Positions 23,965 through 34,197 are shown, counted from the first letter of the stretch. The stretch is DNA of 64,000 nucleotides from Sansalvadorimonas sp965243775 (GCA_965243775.1 CBDEWF010000162.1:174093-238092); one strand, 5' to 3'. Numbers and translations: made by a program. Notes: a model not told the origin generated them from the letters alone.

Positions 23965-25395
23965 TCAGGGCTGTATATACGGCTCAAAGAGCTTTTGTAC
24001 TTCGGGGTGTCCTTCCCAGTTTCGATTGAAACGCTTCCTGTCAACTTTACCCGCCTGCCGGAACTTGGCAGGGTCTTTGTAAGACTTCATTGCATCAAGG
24101 TCAATCAACATAGGCTGGTTGTCAACCAAAAGTATATTAGTGGCTTTCATGTCGCCATGAAAAACCAGGGAACGCTTTAAAACTTCCAGAATTTCGGCAA
24201 CCTTTTCTGCGAGCTTTGGAGCATCTGGATTGGAAGCATTCTCCGTAAACCAGCTGAGAGCCTGCTGGCCCGGTTCAAAACGGTTGACGACGTAACTGCA
24301 GAACACAACCGGACCCCAGCGTTCTTCAATCATGACCATGGGGCGCGGAGTAACGATTCCCAGCATCTCCAGCAGAAGGCTGTTCAGCCAGCTGATTCGG
24401 GCCCGGGATCTGGTCAGACAGCGCAGATATCTATGTAAAATGTTTTTCCTGCTTTTATAACGTTTAACCAGAACCTTGCTGCCATCATCAAGGGTAACGA
24501 TGGCTACTGTATTGGTTCTGCCCCGCTTGATAACGTTGTTTTGCTCAATGATCTGCTCCGGGTTCTGGATAAGAGGCTGCAGAATTTGTGTATCGAACTC
24601 TCGATCAATCGCTACAAACCGTTTCCAGCTTTTTTCCACCCGAAAGCGAGTACAGTTACGCAGACCTTTCTGGATAAATTTTTCCCGCCATTTGCGCTTC
24701 TGCTGCACTCGTTCAGCAAAATCTTTAACAGACAGCTGTTGAATGTTTTCAGGGGCATGCCCGGCATAACTCTGCCATACATGCTCAAGATAGCGGTCAA
24801 ATTTCGGATAAAGAACCGCCTGGAACAGGGCCAGGTTATCCAGCGCCTCCTTTGCGTGAAGGGAGTTCCTGCTGGTCCGGGCACCACCACCATCAATAAA
24901 GAACAGCTGGCTGTTATGCACCAGCATGTTATCGAGGTGAATATCTTCCTGCTGCACACCCGCCTTATGCATGGCAGCCAGGGCAGTGGTGACCTGGGTC
25001 AGCCAGTGCTGGCGCTGACTCTCTTCAAGCTCGCCCTTCCAGATATCTTCAAAACTAATGACAGGATCAAGGCAGGCAGTGATAACGACTGGATATTCAC
25101 CATCACAGCTGCAGTTAATAAGTTCAGGGGTTTTGATACCCGATTTCAGGAACCCATGAATACCATCAACTTCCCGCTGCCAGACTCTCTGGCCGTGGGG
25201 TCCAAAGAAACACTTGGCAATGACGTTTTTGTCATCAAGCCGAGCTTTAACAACCAGTCTTTTTCCGGGAAGAAAACGCAGGGTTTGCAGGCAGGTCAGT
25301 TCACCCCGTGGGCTGGTAAGGGTAAAGGGAGGCTCTGGTGGTGAGGTCAAAGACGACAGTTCGGTATTACTAAGGGGCTTCAAAGAACCTGACAT
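23965..25395 (-). CDS. Two-domain LPS-core kinase-like protein
   Basis: The 476-residue protein has two protein-kinase-like folds. The first has a catalytic-loop-like IHLDNMLV and FIDGGGA in the N-terminal half. The second has HGDMKATNILLVD and MLIDLDAM near residue 420. The start at 25395 has GAGG seven bases upstream; the ATG at 25416 lacks one. The position between carbamoyltransferase and waaP matches the P. aeruginosa genes PA5006-PA5008, which belong to the LPS core sugar kinase family. It therefore probably phosphorylates inner-core heptose in the cytoplasm. Its last 60 codons are duplicated at 20573-20776. Confidence 0.75.
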   Translation of the reverse strand: MSGSLKPLSNTELSSLTSPPEPPFTLTSPRGELTCLQTLRFLPGKRLVVKARLDDKNVIAKCFFGPHGQRVWQREVDGIHGFLKSGIKTPELINCSCDGEYPVVITACLDPVISFEDIWKGELEESQRQHWLTQVTTALAAMHKAGVQQEDIHLDNMLVHNSQLFFIDGGGARTSRNSLHAKEALDNLALFQAVLYPKFDRYLEHVWQSYAGHAPENIQQLSVKDFAERVQQKRKWREKFIQKGLRNCTRFRVEKSWKRFVAIDREFDTQILQPLIQNPEQIIEQNNVIKRGRTNTVAIVTLDDGSKVLVKRYKSRKNILHRYLRCLTRSRARISWLNSLLLEMLGIVTPRPMVMIEERWGPVVFCSYVVNRFEPGQQALSWFTENASNPDAPKLAEKVAEILEVLKRSLVFHGDMKATNILLVDNQPMLIDLDAMKSYKDPAKFRQAGKVDRKRFNRNWEGHPEVQKLFEPYIQP

Positions 25396-25486
25396 TCCTA
25401 TTCCTCTAACATTCATGGCAAAAAGGTTATGATTTTTCCGGCCACGGCTTCATCCTGATACTGATCAGTATTTCGGACCTGCCAGA

Positions 25487-26296
25487 TCACATGCCAGCCT
25501 TTCGTTTCTGCCTTTCATAGAGGCTCTGCGCCTTTCTCTGCAGGCCAGCCCAGAGCCACTGGTATTGAGACAGGGCTTGCCTGAGAGGCAGACCGGTATA
25601 GACCTTGATAAAACGAAAGATATCTTTTTGGGTAAGTCCAATATCCAGTGCAGAAAAGTATATGCCGGCAATATCCTTGCGAATCCAGCGCTTTGGCGTT
25701 GTTTCCCGGATCTGGGAGCGATGCAGATCAATAAGATGTACCCGGAAATTATCTGGATTTACATTTCCGGTCCCGTCAGGAATATGCAGCAGAAAATGGC
25801 AGATATAGTAATCCCGGTGATTGACACCATTGCTATGAAGAAGACGGCTGACGTCCGCAAGCTTTTCAACCAGATTTTTTTTCAACCGAAACGGTGGTGG
25901 GTTTTGCACCCAGTCAGCGCAATAGTCTTCAAGGCTGATTGTGTCAACCAGGTCTTCAGTCACGATAAATGACTTTTGCCGCGCTGGGTTGCAACCCTTC
26001 TTGCCATAAGCGACAGCTGTCATGGTATCCACACCAAGAGATTCCAGCTTCCTGATCGCCTGGTATTCGTTCTCTGCACCAAGAACAGGTTTACGCAGCC
26101 GGATCAGGTTATCAATAATCTCTTTCCAGCCAACGCCCCTGTGAATCTTCACAAAGAAGCTTTTGCCATCCTGCTTGAAGCACAGAGTTTTGCGGGCTTC
26201 CAGCTGGCGGAAGATTTCCCCTTCCAGCTGTTCCACCTTTTCAAAAGGGTCCAGCCCCTTCCATGCAGTCTGGAAGTCCTGTCTGAGATACAGCAC
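25487..26296 (-). CDS. waaP: Lipopolysaccharide core heptose(I) kinase WaaP
   Basis: The 269-residue product matches WaaP/RfaP: phosphate-binding region CFKQDGKSFFVKIHRGVGW, catalytic loop NHRDYYICHFLLHI and metal-binding HLIDLHRSQIR. WaaP phosphorylates heptose I of the inner core with ATP, which stabilises the outer membrane through divalent cations. It starts two bases after the waaG stop in the operon waaF-waaC-waaG-waaP. Confidence 0.93.
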   Translation of the reverse strand: MLYLRQDFQTAWKGLDPFEKVEQLEGEIFRQLEARKTLCFKQDGKSFFVKIHRGVGWKEIIDNLIRLRKPVLGAENEYQAIRKLESLGVDTMTAVAYGKKGCNPARQKSFIVTEDLVDTISLEDYCADWVQNPPPFRLKKNLVEKLADVSRLLHSNGVNHRDYYICHFLLHIPDGTGNVNPDNFRVHLIDLHRSQIRETTPKRWIRKDIAGIYFSALDIGLTQKDIFRFIKVYTGLPLRQALSQYQWLWAGLQRKAQSLYERQKRKAGM

Positions 26297-26298
26297 GC

Positions 26299-27486
26299 TT
26301 ATGCAGTCTCCCTGTTCTGCTGTTTTATGCCCAGTCGTTCCAGGCCAGTCTGTTGAATGATTTCGGCTGCCTGCTCCGGCAGGCTGTAGATATCTGCCGT
26401 ATCGGCAAATGCTAGGGCATTATTCTGCCACTGTTGTTTCTGTTCAGAAGCCATCGAAGCCAGCATGGTGCTGAGGCGGATATTAAGACCATCCTGCTGG
26501 AACGGTGAAGGTACAACATCTCCAGCCCGGGCGTCAGTGATGTAGTGGGCGTAACCACAGATATCGGTGCACAGAACGGGAAGGCCTGCAACCAGTGCCT
26601 CCAGAAGCACTGTGCCGGTATTCTCGTTATAAGCGGGATGGATAAGAAGATCCGCACCCACCAGAAAGCGGGGAATATCATCCCGCCCGGAGAAGAAGGT
26701 CACCTGCTCAGTAATCCCCAAGGTTTTTGCCTGCAGTTTGAACTGGCGTGGATCATCCTGGCCGATAATAAACAGCCGGGTGCTTTTTCTCTGTTTCGAT
26801 GGCAGTCCTTTGATAGCCAGAAGCGCCCGATCCACCCCTTTGGTTTTGAAGCCGGAGCCAACCATCAGAACCAGATTCTGATCACTCTTCAGCTTGAACT
26901 CTTTACGGAATTCTCGACGAACTTGCTCCGCATTTGCAGGACGCCTGCGGTCACGGGATATGCCGGGAGGAAGCAGGTGCAGACGTTGGTCAGGGGTATG
27001 GTAATGGTGCTGGAAATTGATCTTTTCATTGGCTGAGATTAGCAGGGATACTGTTTTGGAATCCTGGCCAAACACCGCCCGTTCATTGCAGCTGAAATGG
27101 CGGTAACGGCGGGTCCAGGTGTACCAGGGGCTGCGCAGGTTGCGGGCTTTATGTTCAAAGCAGGTATCAGCGGCGTAATACACATCCAGTCCGGACATTT
27201 TATTAAAGCCGATCACCAGATCTACAGAGTTAGCCCGTAACTGCTCCTTTACCCAGCTATGGAAAATATTGTTACGGGTTGGAGCTGTAATGGTTTTGGG
27301 ATAGTTGGTTTTGATCTCAAAACCTTCCGGTATGTCCCCTTTCCACTCCATGGTGTAAACAGTAATGGCATGACCAAGTTGTTGGCAGCACTTGGCAATA
27401 CGCAGAAAGTCACGCTGCAGGCCACCAAAGGGAAAGTATTTATAGAGAATAAAGGCCAGGTTTAGTGAAGGTTTATGATCATTCAT
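26299..27486 (-). CDS. waaG: LPS core glucosyltransferase WaaG (GT4)
   Basis: The 395-residue product is a GT-B, family 4 glycosyltransferase. Its N-terminal acceptor domain begins LAFILYKYFPFGGLQRDF (WaaG type), and the C-terminal donor domain has MVGSGFKTKGVDRALLAI and NENTGTVLLEALVAGLPVL with the EX7E motif. WaaG adds the first outer-core hexose to heptose II on the cytoplasmic face. The start overlaps the waaC stop by four bases. Confidence 0.92.
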   Translation of the reverse strand: MNDHKPSLNLAFILYKYFPFGGLQRDFLRIAKCCQQLGHAITVYTMEWKGDIPEGFEIKTNYPKTITAPTRNNIFHSWVKEQLRANSVDLVIGFNKMSGLDVYYAADTCFEHKARNLRSPWYTWTRRYRHFSCNERAVFGQDSKTVSLLISANEKINFQHHYHTPDQRLHLLPPGISRDRRRPANAEQVRREFRKEFKLKSDQNLVLMVGSGFKTKGVDRALLAIKGLPSKQRKSTRLFIIGQDDPRQFKLQAKTLGITEQVTFFSGRDDIPRFLVGADLLIHPAYNENTGTVLLEALVAGLPVLCTDICGYAHYITDARAGDVVPSPFQQDGLNIRLSTMLASMASEQKQQWQNNALAFADTADIYSLPEQAAEIIQQTGLERLGIKQQNRETA

Positions 27487-28517
27487 GCCGTGCAGCCAGC
27501 CTGTACCTGTTGTCTTACTTCTGCCCAGACGCGTTCCGGTGTCATGGGGGCGAATATTTCCGGGCTGACATCTGGAATATCCCGGGTATTATCACAGTCT
27601 TCCAGAGTCAGGTGCTTCTGCTGTGTACCGTAAGCCCCCACGAGAAGCGGACTGGTAGGACCGTAGAGTGAGACAGCCGGAACCTCAAGGGCTGCGGTTA
27701 GATGGCCCAGGCCGGTATCAACAGCAACCACCTGTTCCGCCCCGGCAATAATGGAAGCCACACCCTTCAAAGACATACGAGGCAGAACCTGCACACCCGG
27801 ATTGCCATTGGCTACCAGCTTTGCCCGCTCGTGCTCTTTGTCGTTCCCCCAGGGTAGACAGACGATATAACCGGCATCAGTCGCTTTCTTTGCAAGCTGA
27901 CACCAATAAGTATCAGGCCAGTGTTTATCAACCCAGGTTGTACCATGAACAAACACAAGATAAGGCTCTGTTGGGCGCAGCCCTTCGCTGTCAGAAAAGT
28001 TATCTGCAGCAAGCTGGAAGTGGCCTTTCTCTTCAGGGCAGGGGTAACCGAGGGCTTTGGCAAACAGCTGCCGGACACGTTCAACGGCGTGCTGTCCTTT
28101 GGCAACAGCAACAGGGTTTGAGTAGAGCTTTGCAGCCAGTGGCTCCCGGGCTGAGTTTTTATCCAGACCAAAAACAGGCGTGTTCAGGCCCCGGGTAAGG
28201 AGTGCACTTTTCAGCAGCCCCTGGGCATCAATGACCAGATCATATTTGCCGGCTTTCAGGCTGTTACGAAATTCAGCCCATTCACCGCTGCGCCAGGTTT
28301 TGATGATACTCTTGCGCCAGCGACGAATGGCAACCGGGATAATTCTGTCTACAGACGGGTGCCAGGATGGAATCTCGGAAAAGCTTTCCTCCACAACCCA
28401 GTCAAATTGAATACCAGGAATCGCCTTGGCGGCATCAGTGATTGCCGGCAGGGTGTGAATTACATCACCGAGGGAGCTGGTTTTTACTATCAGAACGTGC
28501 ATGGACTTACTGTTCAT
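27483..28517 (-). CDS. waaC: LPS heptosyltransferase I WaaC
   Basis: The GT9 protein starts with MHVLIVKTSSLGDVIHTLPA a few residues in. I chose the ATG at 28517, which has GGGGA six bases upstream inside the end of waaF. The ATG at 28502 is also possible; the ORF open to 28598 lies in waaF sequence. The donor-binding region includes HGTTWVDKHWPD and VDTGLGHLTAAL. WaaC adds the first heptose to Kdo2-lipid A. It overlaps waaF by 11 bases. Confidence 0.92.
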   Translation of the reverse strand: MNSKSMHVLIVKTSSLGDVIHTLPAITDAAKAIPGIQFDWVVEESFSEIPSWHPSVDRIIPVAIRRWRKSIIKTWRSGEWAEFRNSLKAGKYDLVIDAQGLLKSALLTRGLNTPVFGLDKNSAREPLAAKLYSNPVAVAKGQHAVERVRQLFAKALGYPCPEEKGHFQLAADNFSDSEGLRPTEPYLVFVHGTTWVDKHWPDTYWCQLAKKATDAGYIVCLPWGNDKEHERAKLVANGNPGVQVLPRMSLKGVASIIAGAEQVVAVDTGLGHLTAALEVPAVSLYGPTSPLLVGAYGTQQKHLTLEDCDNTRDIPDVSPEIFAPMTPERVWAEVRQQVQAGCTA

Positions 28518-29622
28518 TGAAAGTCCCCTCTTTGCTGCCTGTTCCTTTTTGGCTGAAGGCTTCTTTTTGGCTGATGGCTCCCTCTTTTTTGATGGCAACA
28601 GTATTACCGGTCAGTTCATTCAGCGCATTAATGACCAGCTTTGGCTCCAGCTTATTCAAACAGTCCAAATGCTCAAGGGGACATTCCCGTTTAAAACAAG
28701 GGCTGCAGTCGAGTCCCAGGCGAAGAATCTTGTGGTTGTCGTTTAATGGTGGAGTGAAGCCGGGAGAGGTCGAACCATAAATCACAGCCAGGTTACGCCC
28801 AAGGGCTGCAGCAATATGCATCAGGCCAGAATCGTTGCTGACCACCGCATCAGCACAGGAAAGCAGATCAATGGCCTCAGCGAGGCTGGTCTGTCCCGCC
28901 AAATTATGTACACGACCATGATGCTGTTCCGGAAGCATTGAGCAGATGGTTTCATTACCCGGACGGTCCTTTTCCGAACCAAACAGCCAGACCTGCCAGC
29001 CCTCTTCCAGCTTCTGCCTGGCAACTGCTGTGTAGTGTCTTTCCGGCCACTTCTTGGCCGGCCCAAATTCTGCTCCCGGGCAGAGAGCGAGAACAGGCTT
29101 ATACCTAGTCAGCTGAAAACGGGCAAGTGCTGTATCACGGTTCTGTCTGCAGGCCTTCATATGAGGGCGTGGCAGTTCTGCAGGGAGACCCTGTCCTTTT
29201 GGAAGAGCCAAGGCAATAAAGCGCTCCACCATCAGCGGATAACGGTCTTTATTGAGAGGGCGCAGATCGTTGAGTAGTCCAAAGCGCATTTCCCCGCGCC
29301 AGCCTGTGCGTTTTGGAATCCTGGCCCATAACGGAACCAGGGCAGACTTCAGGGAGTTGGGCAGAACGATGGCCTGATCGTACTGTTCTGAAATCAGGCT
29401 TTTTCCCAGCTCTTTTCGTACCCCAAGGTTCAGCTTGCCGTGGCCAAGGGGCATATCCAGCCCCTTGCGAATTTCCGGCATGCGCTCCAGCAGTGGAGCA
29501 CTCCAAGCCGGTGCCAGAACATCAATAATGGCATCAGGGTCCTGTTGCTTCAGGGTGATGAACAGGGTTTGTGCCATCACCATATCGCCAACCCAGGAGG
29601 GTCCAATAATCAGGTACTTCAC
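28507..29622 (-). CDS. waaF: LPS heptosyltransferase II WaaF with a repetitive C-terminal tail
   Basis: The GT9 protein begins at a GTG (29622) just before KYLIIGPSWVGDMVMAQTLF, the conserved start of WaaF; the open frame extends further without homology. Family motifs include LCPGAEFGPAKKWPERHY and VSNDSGLMHIAAALG. WaaF adds the second heptose. The last 30 residues are a low-complexity tail (KKEGAISQKEAFSQKGTGSK) absent from typical WaaF, made of short imperfect DNA repeats that reach into the waaC start. A terminator for ilvE lies upstream, so waaF probably has its own promoter between 29622 and 29700. Confidence 0.92.
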   Translation of the reverse strand: MKYLIIGPSWVGDMVMAQTLFITLKQQDPDAIIDVLAPAWSAPLLERMPEIRKGLDMPLGHGKLNLGVRKELGKSLISEQYDQAIVLPNSLKSALVPLWARIPKRTGWRGEMRFGLLNDLRPLNKDRYPLMVERFIALALPKGQGLPAELPRPHMKACRQNRDTALARFQLTRYKPVLALCPGAEFGPAKKWPERHYTAVARQKLEEGWQVWLFGSEKDRPGNETICSMLPEQHHGRVHNLAGQTSLAEAIDLLSCADAVVSNDSGLMHIAAALGRNLAVIYGSTSPGFTPPLNDNHKILRLGLDCSPCFKRECPLEHLDCLNKLEPKLVINALNELTGNTVAIKKEGAISQKEAFSQKGTGSKEGTFNEQ

Positions 29623-29700
29623 TATTCTGGTTAAGCCTTGTCTCGTTCTGCTTTCCGGGCCGCTAACGTCAAAATGCAACGGTAAAAATAAAAGGTGAAA

Positions 29701-29733
29701 AATAAAAAAGTGGCGCAAATTATACGCCACTTT
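29701..29733 (-). terminator. Rho-independent terminator of ilvE
   Basis: On the reverse strand AAAGTGGCG and CGCCACTTT pair around a 9-base loop and are followed by TTTTTTATTTTT. It separates ilvE from the waa operon. Confidence 0.85.
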
Positions 29734-29819
29734 GTATAAACAGGATTGCTCTGGATGGCAGAATTTTGTGGTTATCTGCCGAACAAAGGTTGCGTTTTGT
29801 ACTGTAATCCTGTTGCTTC

Positions 29820-30746
29820 TTAGTTGGCCGGGGTCAGCCACTCAGGCCACTGCTCCCGGCGGCCAGTTACCTGCTCAAAGTACATGGTCTGTAGTTTTTC
29901 TGTCACAGGGCCACGCTTGCCACTGCCGATGATTCTTCCATCATGTTCACGGATAGGCAGAACTTCAGCGGCTGTACCGGTAAAGAAAGCCTCTTCTGCG
30001 ACATAAGCCTCGTCACGGGTGATTCTCTTTTCCCGTAGCTCAAGGCCCAGCTCATTGGCAAAGCGAATAATGGTATCCCGGGTGATACCCTCAAGGCAGG
30101 ATGTCAGCTCGGGGGTATAAATCACACCATCATCCTTGATGATAAAGATATTCTCACCACTGCCCTCTGCAACATAACCTTCGTTATCGAGCAGAAGTGC
30201 CTCTTCACAGCCGCTGTCGAGCGCTTCTTTCAGAGCCAGCATGGAGTTGATGTAGTTACCATTCGCCTTGGCCTTGCACATGGTGATATTGACATGGTGG
30301 CGCGTATACGACGATGTGCGAATTTTGATGCCAAGCTCTTTGGCTTCAGGGGTCATATAGGAAGGCCATTCCCAGGCCGCAACAATACAGTGTGTTCTCA
30401 GGTTCTCGGCACGGAGGCCCATTCCCTCTGAACCGTAAAAACACATGGGGCGCAGATACGCTTCGGAAAGATTGTTTTCCCGGACAACTGTCTTTTGTGC
30501 TTCGGCAATCACATCTTTGGACCAGGGCATTTTCATGCCAAGGATATGGGCACTGCGGAACAGTCGATCAGTATGTTCCTGCAGACGAAAAATACTTGGC
30601 CCTCTATCCGTTGCATAGGCACGGACACCTTCAAATACACCCAGCCCGTAATGGAGAGTGTGAGTTAAAACGTGGGTTTTGGCTTCACGCCAGGGAACCA
30701 GTTCACCATCAAACCAGATGACGCCATCACGATCGGCGAAAGACAT
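29820..30746 (-). CDS. ilvE: Branched-chain amino acid aminotransferase
   Basis: The 308-residue, fold-type IV PLP enzyme begins FADRDGVIWFDGELVPW. It contains LHYGLGVFEGVRAY, the PLP lysine in CKAKANGNYINSM and EGSGENIFII. It transfers amino groups between glutamate and the keto acids of Leu, Ile and Val in the cytoplasm. AGGAGC lies about six bases before the ATG. Its position between waaF and glnE matches Pseudomonas. A strong terminator follows. Confidence 0.96.
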   Translation of the reverse strand: MSFADRDGVIWFDGELVPWREAKTHVLTHTLHYGLGVFEGVRAYATDRGPSIFRLQEHTDRLFRSAHILGMKMPWSKDVIAEAQKTVVRENNLSEAYLRPMCFYGSEGMGLRAENLRTHCIVAAWEWPSYMTPEAKELGIKIRTSSYTRHHVNITMCKAKANGNYINSMLALKEALDSGCEEALLLDNEGYVAEGSGENIFIIKDDGVIYTPELTSCLEGITRDTIIRFANELGLELREKRITRDEAYVAEEAFFTGTAAEVLPIREHDGRIIGSGKRGPVTEKLQTMYFEQVTGRREQWPEWLTPAN

Positions 30747-30957
30747 AAGGTGCTCCTGTCAATTCATCATTGTTCTCTTCTCTAAACGGGGTTTCTTTGT
30801 CATTTGTTCTGAGGTCTATCCCGTTTCAGGGCGCTTTGGGTGTTGCGCGACCTAAAGCCCTTCCCTTGCTTGTGGCAAACAGTTCAGGCCTGTGCCGGTA
30901 CAGATCATTTACATCTAGCAGCATTAGAAGAGCTATTGCATCATATTCTGCCCCTCG

Positions 30958-33890
30958 TTAACAGGGGACATTATCTTCCATAACGCTGTTCCAGAGCCGG
31001 ATAACATGCCGTCGATGATCATGGAACCTGTCACCTGAGACATGACTGCTCTGCTTCTGTAAAGCGGCCTTGTGCAGCTTTCTTCTGTAGGCCTGGTAGG
31101 CTTCATTGAGATTCCTAGAATCTTCAGAAGATAGCAGGGACGTTTTTTCCAGCTCTTCCAAAATACGGATATTGTCACTCCAGCGAGTCAGTACAGGCTT
31201 TTCAGAGGACCAGGAGAGAACGGCGTACTGCACCAGGAATTCAATATCTACAATGCCACCACGGTCATGTTTTAGGTGGAACTGACTATCCGGGCTCCAG
31301 GCTGCCGTTTAGTTCCGGCCCTGGTTTCTCTGGTTCCTAGATTGGCTGCCATCTTTTTGCGCATATCTTTAACATCTTGCTGAAGCTTCTGCTTTTTTCT
31401 GGAGGCACAGAGAATCCTGGCCCTGACTTCTTCGAACTGTTTGGCCAGCGCCGGGTCGCCGGCTATAACCCGGGCTCTGACCAAAGCTTGATGTTCCCAG
31501 GTCCAGGCATCTTTGTTCTGGTACTTTTCAAAGGCTGGCAGGGTGGAAACCAGCAGGCCGGAGTTACCCGATGGTCTCAGGCGCATATCCACTTCATAAA
31601 GCTGTCCAGAAATAGTGCTGGTACTGAGCATATGGACAATTCGCTGCCCCAGACGGGTAAAGAACATACTGTTCTCCAGTGGTTTTTCTCCACTGGTCAT
31701 CCGCCTGGAATTGCCGTTATGAATGAATACCAGATCAAGATCTGAACCTGGACCCATTTCAATCCCCCCCAGCTTGCCATAACCGACTATCAGGAAGCCG
31801 GGGGGATTATCATCTTCGTCCCAGGATGGGTCACCGTGGCGTGCGGCAAGCTGCTTCCAGGCCACATCCAGAACTGCCCGCAGGATAGATTCTGCTGTCC
31901 AGGTCAGGTAATCGCTCTCTTTCATCAAAGGCATTTTTCCCGCGACCTGGGCTGCAGCCACCCGTAGCATATGGGACATCCTGAAATAGCGAAGAGATTC
32001 CATCTGGGTTTCCAAGTCATCTTCCGGGATGTGGGCCAGCTGCTGTCTCAGCTCATCTTCAAGCTGGGCCCGGTCTGGGGGCGTGTAAAGGCTGCCAAGG
32101 TTGAGGAACTCATCAAGCAGCACAGGTTGTCTGGCGATCTGCTCGGTAATGAACGGGCTGGCACCACAGAGGGAAATCAGATGCTCTAATGCACCCGGGT
32201 TCTCAATCAACAGGACCAGATAGGCCGTTCTGCGCAGTACCGCTTCAACGATGGTCAGAACCCTTAACAGTGCCCGATCCGGATTTTCTTCCTTGATCGC
32301 TGCTTTTAACAGCAGAGGCATAAACTGATCGATACGCTCGGTACTTTGCCGGCGGGTTGTCTTCAGAATACGGCCATCACGCAGGCTCAGTAACTGCCGG
32401 TGAACTTCTGCGGGAGAGAGGAAACCTTTTCGCTCCAGCAGATCCAGCTCTTCCCCGGACCCCAGCTGGCCAGACCAGAAGGCACGCCACTCTTCGCTGA
32501 CTTCATCCTTATCGCCGGAATCGTCACCTTCCGAGATGATGGCGTCAAAGTGTTGGCTGACCTTGTCTCTATATTTTTCCAAGTCTGTCAGGAAACTCTG
32601 CTGACTGCTGTATCCCATAACCCAGACCAGCTTGTTTAACTCCTCTTCACCGGAAGGCAGGGTCTGAGTCTGGCGATCTGCTGCAGCCTGCAGGGCATGT
32701 TCAAGGTTCCTCAGAAATGTGTTGGCTTCCCGTAAATCCAGGCACACGGTATCCGGCAGATAATCAGACGACTCAAGACTTTCGAGAACAGAGAGCAGTG
32801 CCCTTTGCTGAAGGCTGCGGTCACGGCCCCCGTGAATCAGCTGGAAACTCTGCACAATAAATTCAATTTCCCGAATACCCCCGGGACCCAGCTTGATATT
32901 ATTGTGCAGGCTTCTTCGGGCGACCTCCCGCTGGATCATTCTCTTCATGTCCCGCAGCGCCGATATGGCACCGAAATCAATATATCTGCGGAACACAAAT
33001 GGTCGGAGCATCTCCAGAAGCCGCTCACCATCCTGTGGGTCGCCGGTTATTATCCGGGCCTTGATCATAGCGTAGCGTTCCCAGTCCCGACCCTGATCCT
33101 GGTAGTACTGTTCCATGGCAGAAAAACTTAGAGCCAGGGCTCCACTCTGACCATACGGACGCAGTCGCATATCGACCCGAAATACAAAGCCTTCTGCTGT
33201 CTGGCAGTCCAGAACTTTTATCAGCCGTTGCCCCAGCTTGATAAAGAACTCCTGGTTGGTTATTGATCTGGCGACTCCTTCAGTCTCTCCCTTGCTGGGA
33301 TAACAGAAAATCAGGTCAATATCAGATGAAAGGTTCAGCTCCCGGGCCCCCAGCTTGCCCATGCCAAGGACCGTCATATACTGCTGCCTGGGTGGAGTGC
33401 CATCCTCTGAACCCCAGGGTATGCCGTGTTTTTTGCAGCAGTCTTTATAGAGCCAGTTGCAGGCCTGGTTAATACAGCTGTCAGCCATGGCTGTGACATC
33501 AGCCGTTGTTTCTGTCATCTGAGCCAGCCGGTTAAGATCCCGTAATATAATGCGCAGCTGGTGCTTTTTTCTAAACTGACGCAAGAGGCTAATCAGCTGT
33601 TCTTCAGATTCACACCCATCAAGGAGCTGCGCTAACTCCAGATCAAGCTCCTTTTCCTCAAGGCTTCTGTGCAGCAAGCCGCTATGAATAAGAGTGAGCA
33701 ACAGATCCGGTGTTGTATGACACAGGTCCCAGGCGTAATCACTACCAATCCAGCAACGTTGAATCTGTTCCAGAATTTCAGGAGCCACATCATAAAAAAG
33801 AGGCTGCTGTTGCTCTGCCAGCTGCTCTTGGAAAGTCGTAAGACGCTGGTTGGCTAACTGCTGAATAAATTCTGGTGTGGCGACAGTCAT
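30958..33890 (-). pseudogene. glnE: glnE (glutamine synthetase adenylyltransferase), frameshifted in the second catalytic domain
   Basis: GlnE adds and removes AMP on glutamine synthetase. The first reading frame (33890 to 31272) contains the adenylyl-removing domain (GMGKLGARELNLSSDIDLIF) and most of the adenylylating domain (GYGKLGGIEMGPGSDLDLVF), then leaves the family after MRKKMAANLG and stops. The missing end is in another frame from about 31284 down to 30958: QFHLKHDRGGIVDIEF, WSSEKPVLTRWSDNIRIL, then HVSGD. Between the two, about 40-50 bases do not fit the family, so a small insertion of non-triplet length has split the gene. Together the parts would be about 960 residues, the normal length. 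GAGGG lies just before the ATG at 33890; another ATG is at 33908. A sequencing error cannot be excluded. Confidence 0.85.
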
Positions 33891-34029
33891 GGGGCCCTCT
33901 GGATTCATTATTACTTATGGACTTATGGCTGGGTTACTTATGATTGAATTGTACCCTCTCCCGGGAGAGGTCAGTGTACCGGAAAGTGGGGTATTTAGTG
34001 ATTCCGTTAGAGGTATTAAAAATCACATA

Positions 34030-34097
34030 TGTAGAAAAATTACAAAAATAGTTGAATTTTTTATTGCGGAACGAGCAAATTGTGTAGGAAAATTACA
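34030..34097. promoter_or_regulatory. Two identical-type 15-bp inverted repeats upstream of aceE, probable operators
   Basis: TGTAGAAAAATTACA (34030-34044) and TGTAGGAAAATTACA (34083-34097) share the half sites TGTA and TTACA and lie 53 bases apart, about five DNA turns. They lie between the divergent glnE and aceE starts, 100-170 bases before aceE. The pattern is not the E. coli PdhR site. A dimeric repressor with DNA looping would fit; the regulator is unknown. Confidence 0.5.
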
Positions 34098-34197
34098 TAC
34101 AAATATGCATGGCTGCCGGTCTAAGTGATTGATTGGGGCGGCTTTTGCGTACAATCTTTCCATGTATACTGATTTGATTCAGTGCCGGGGACCCAAG

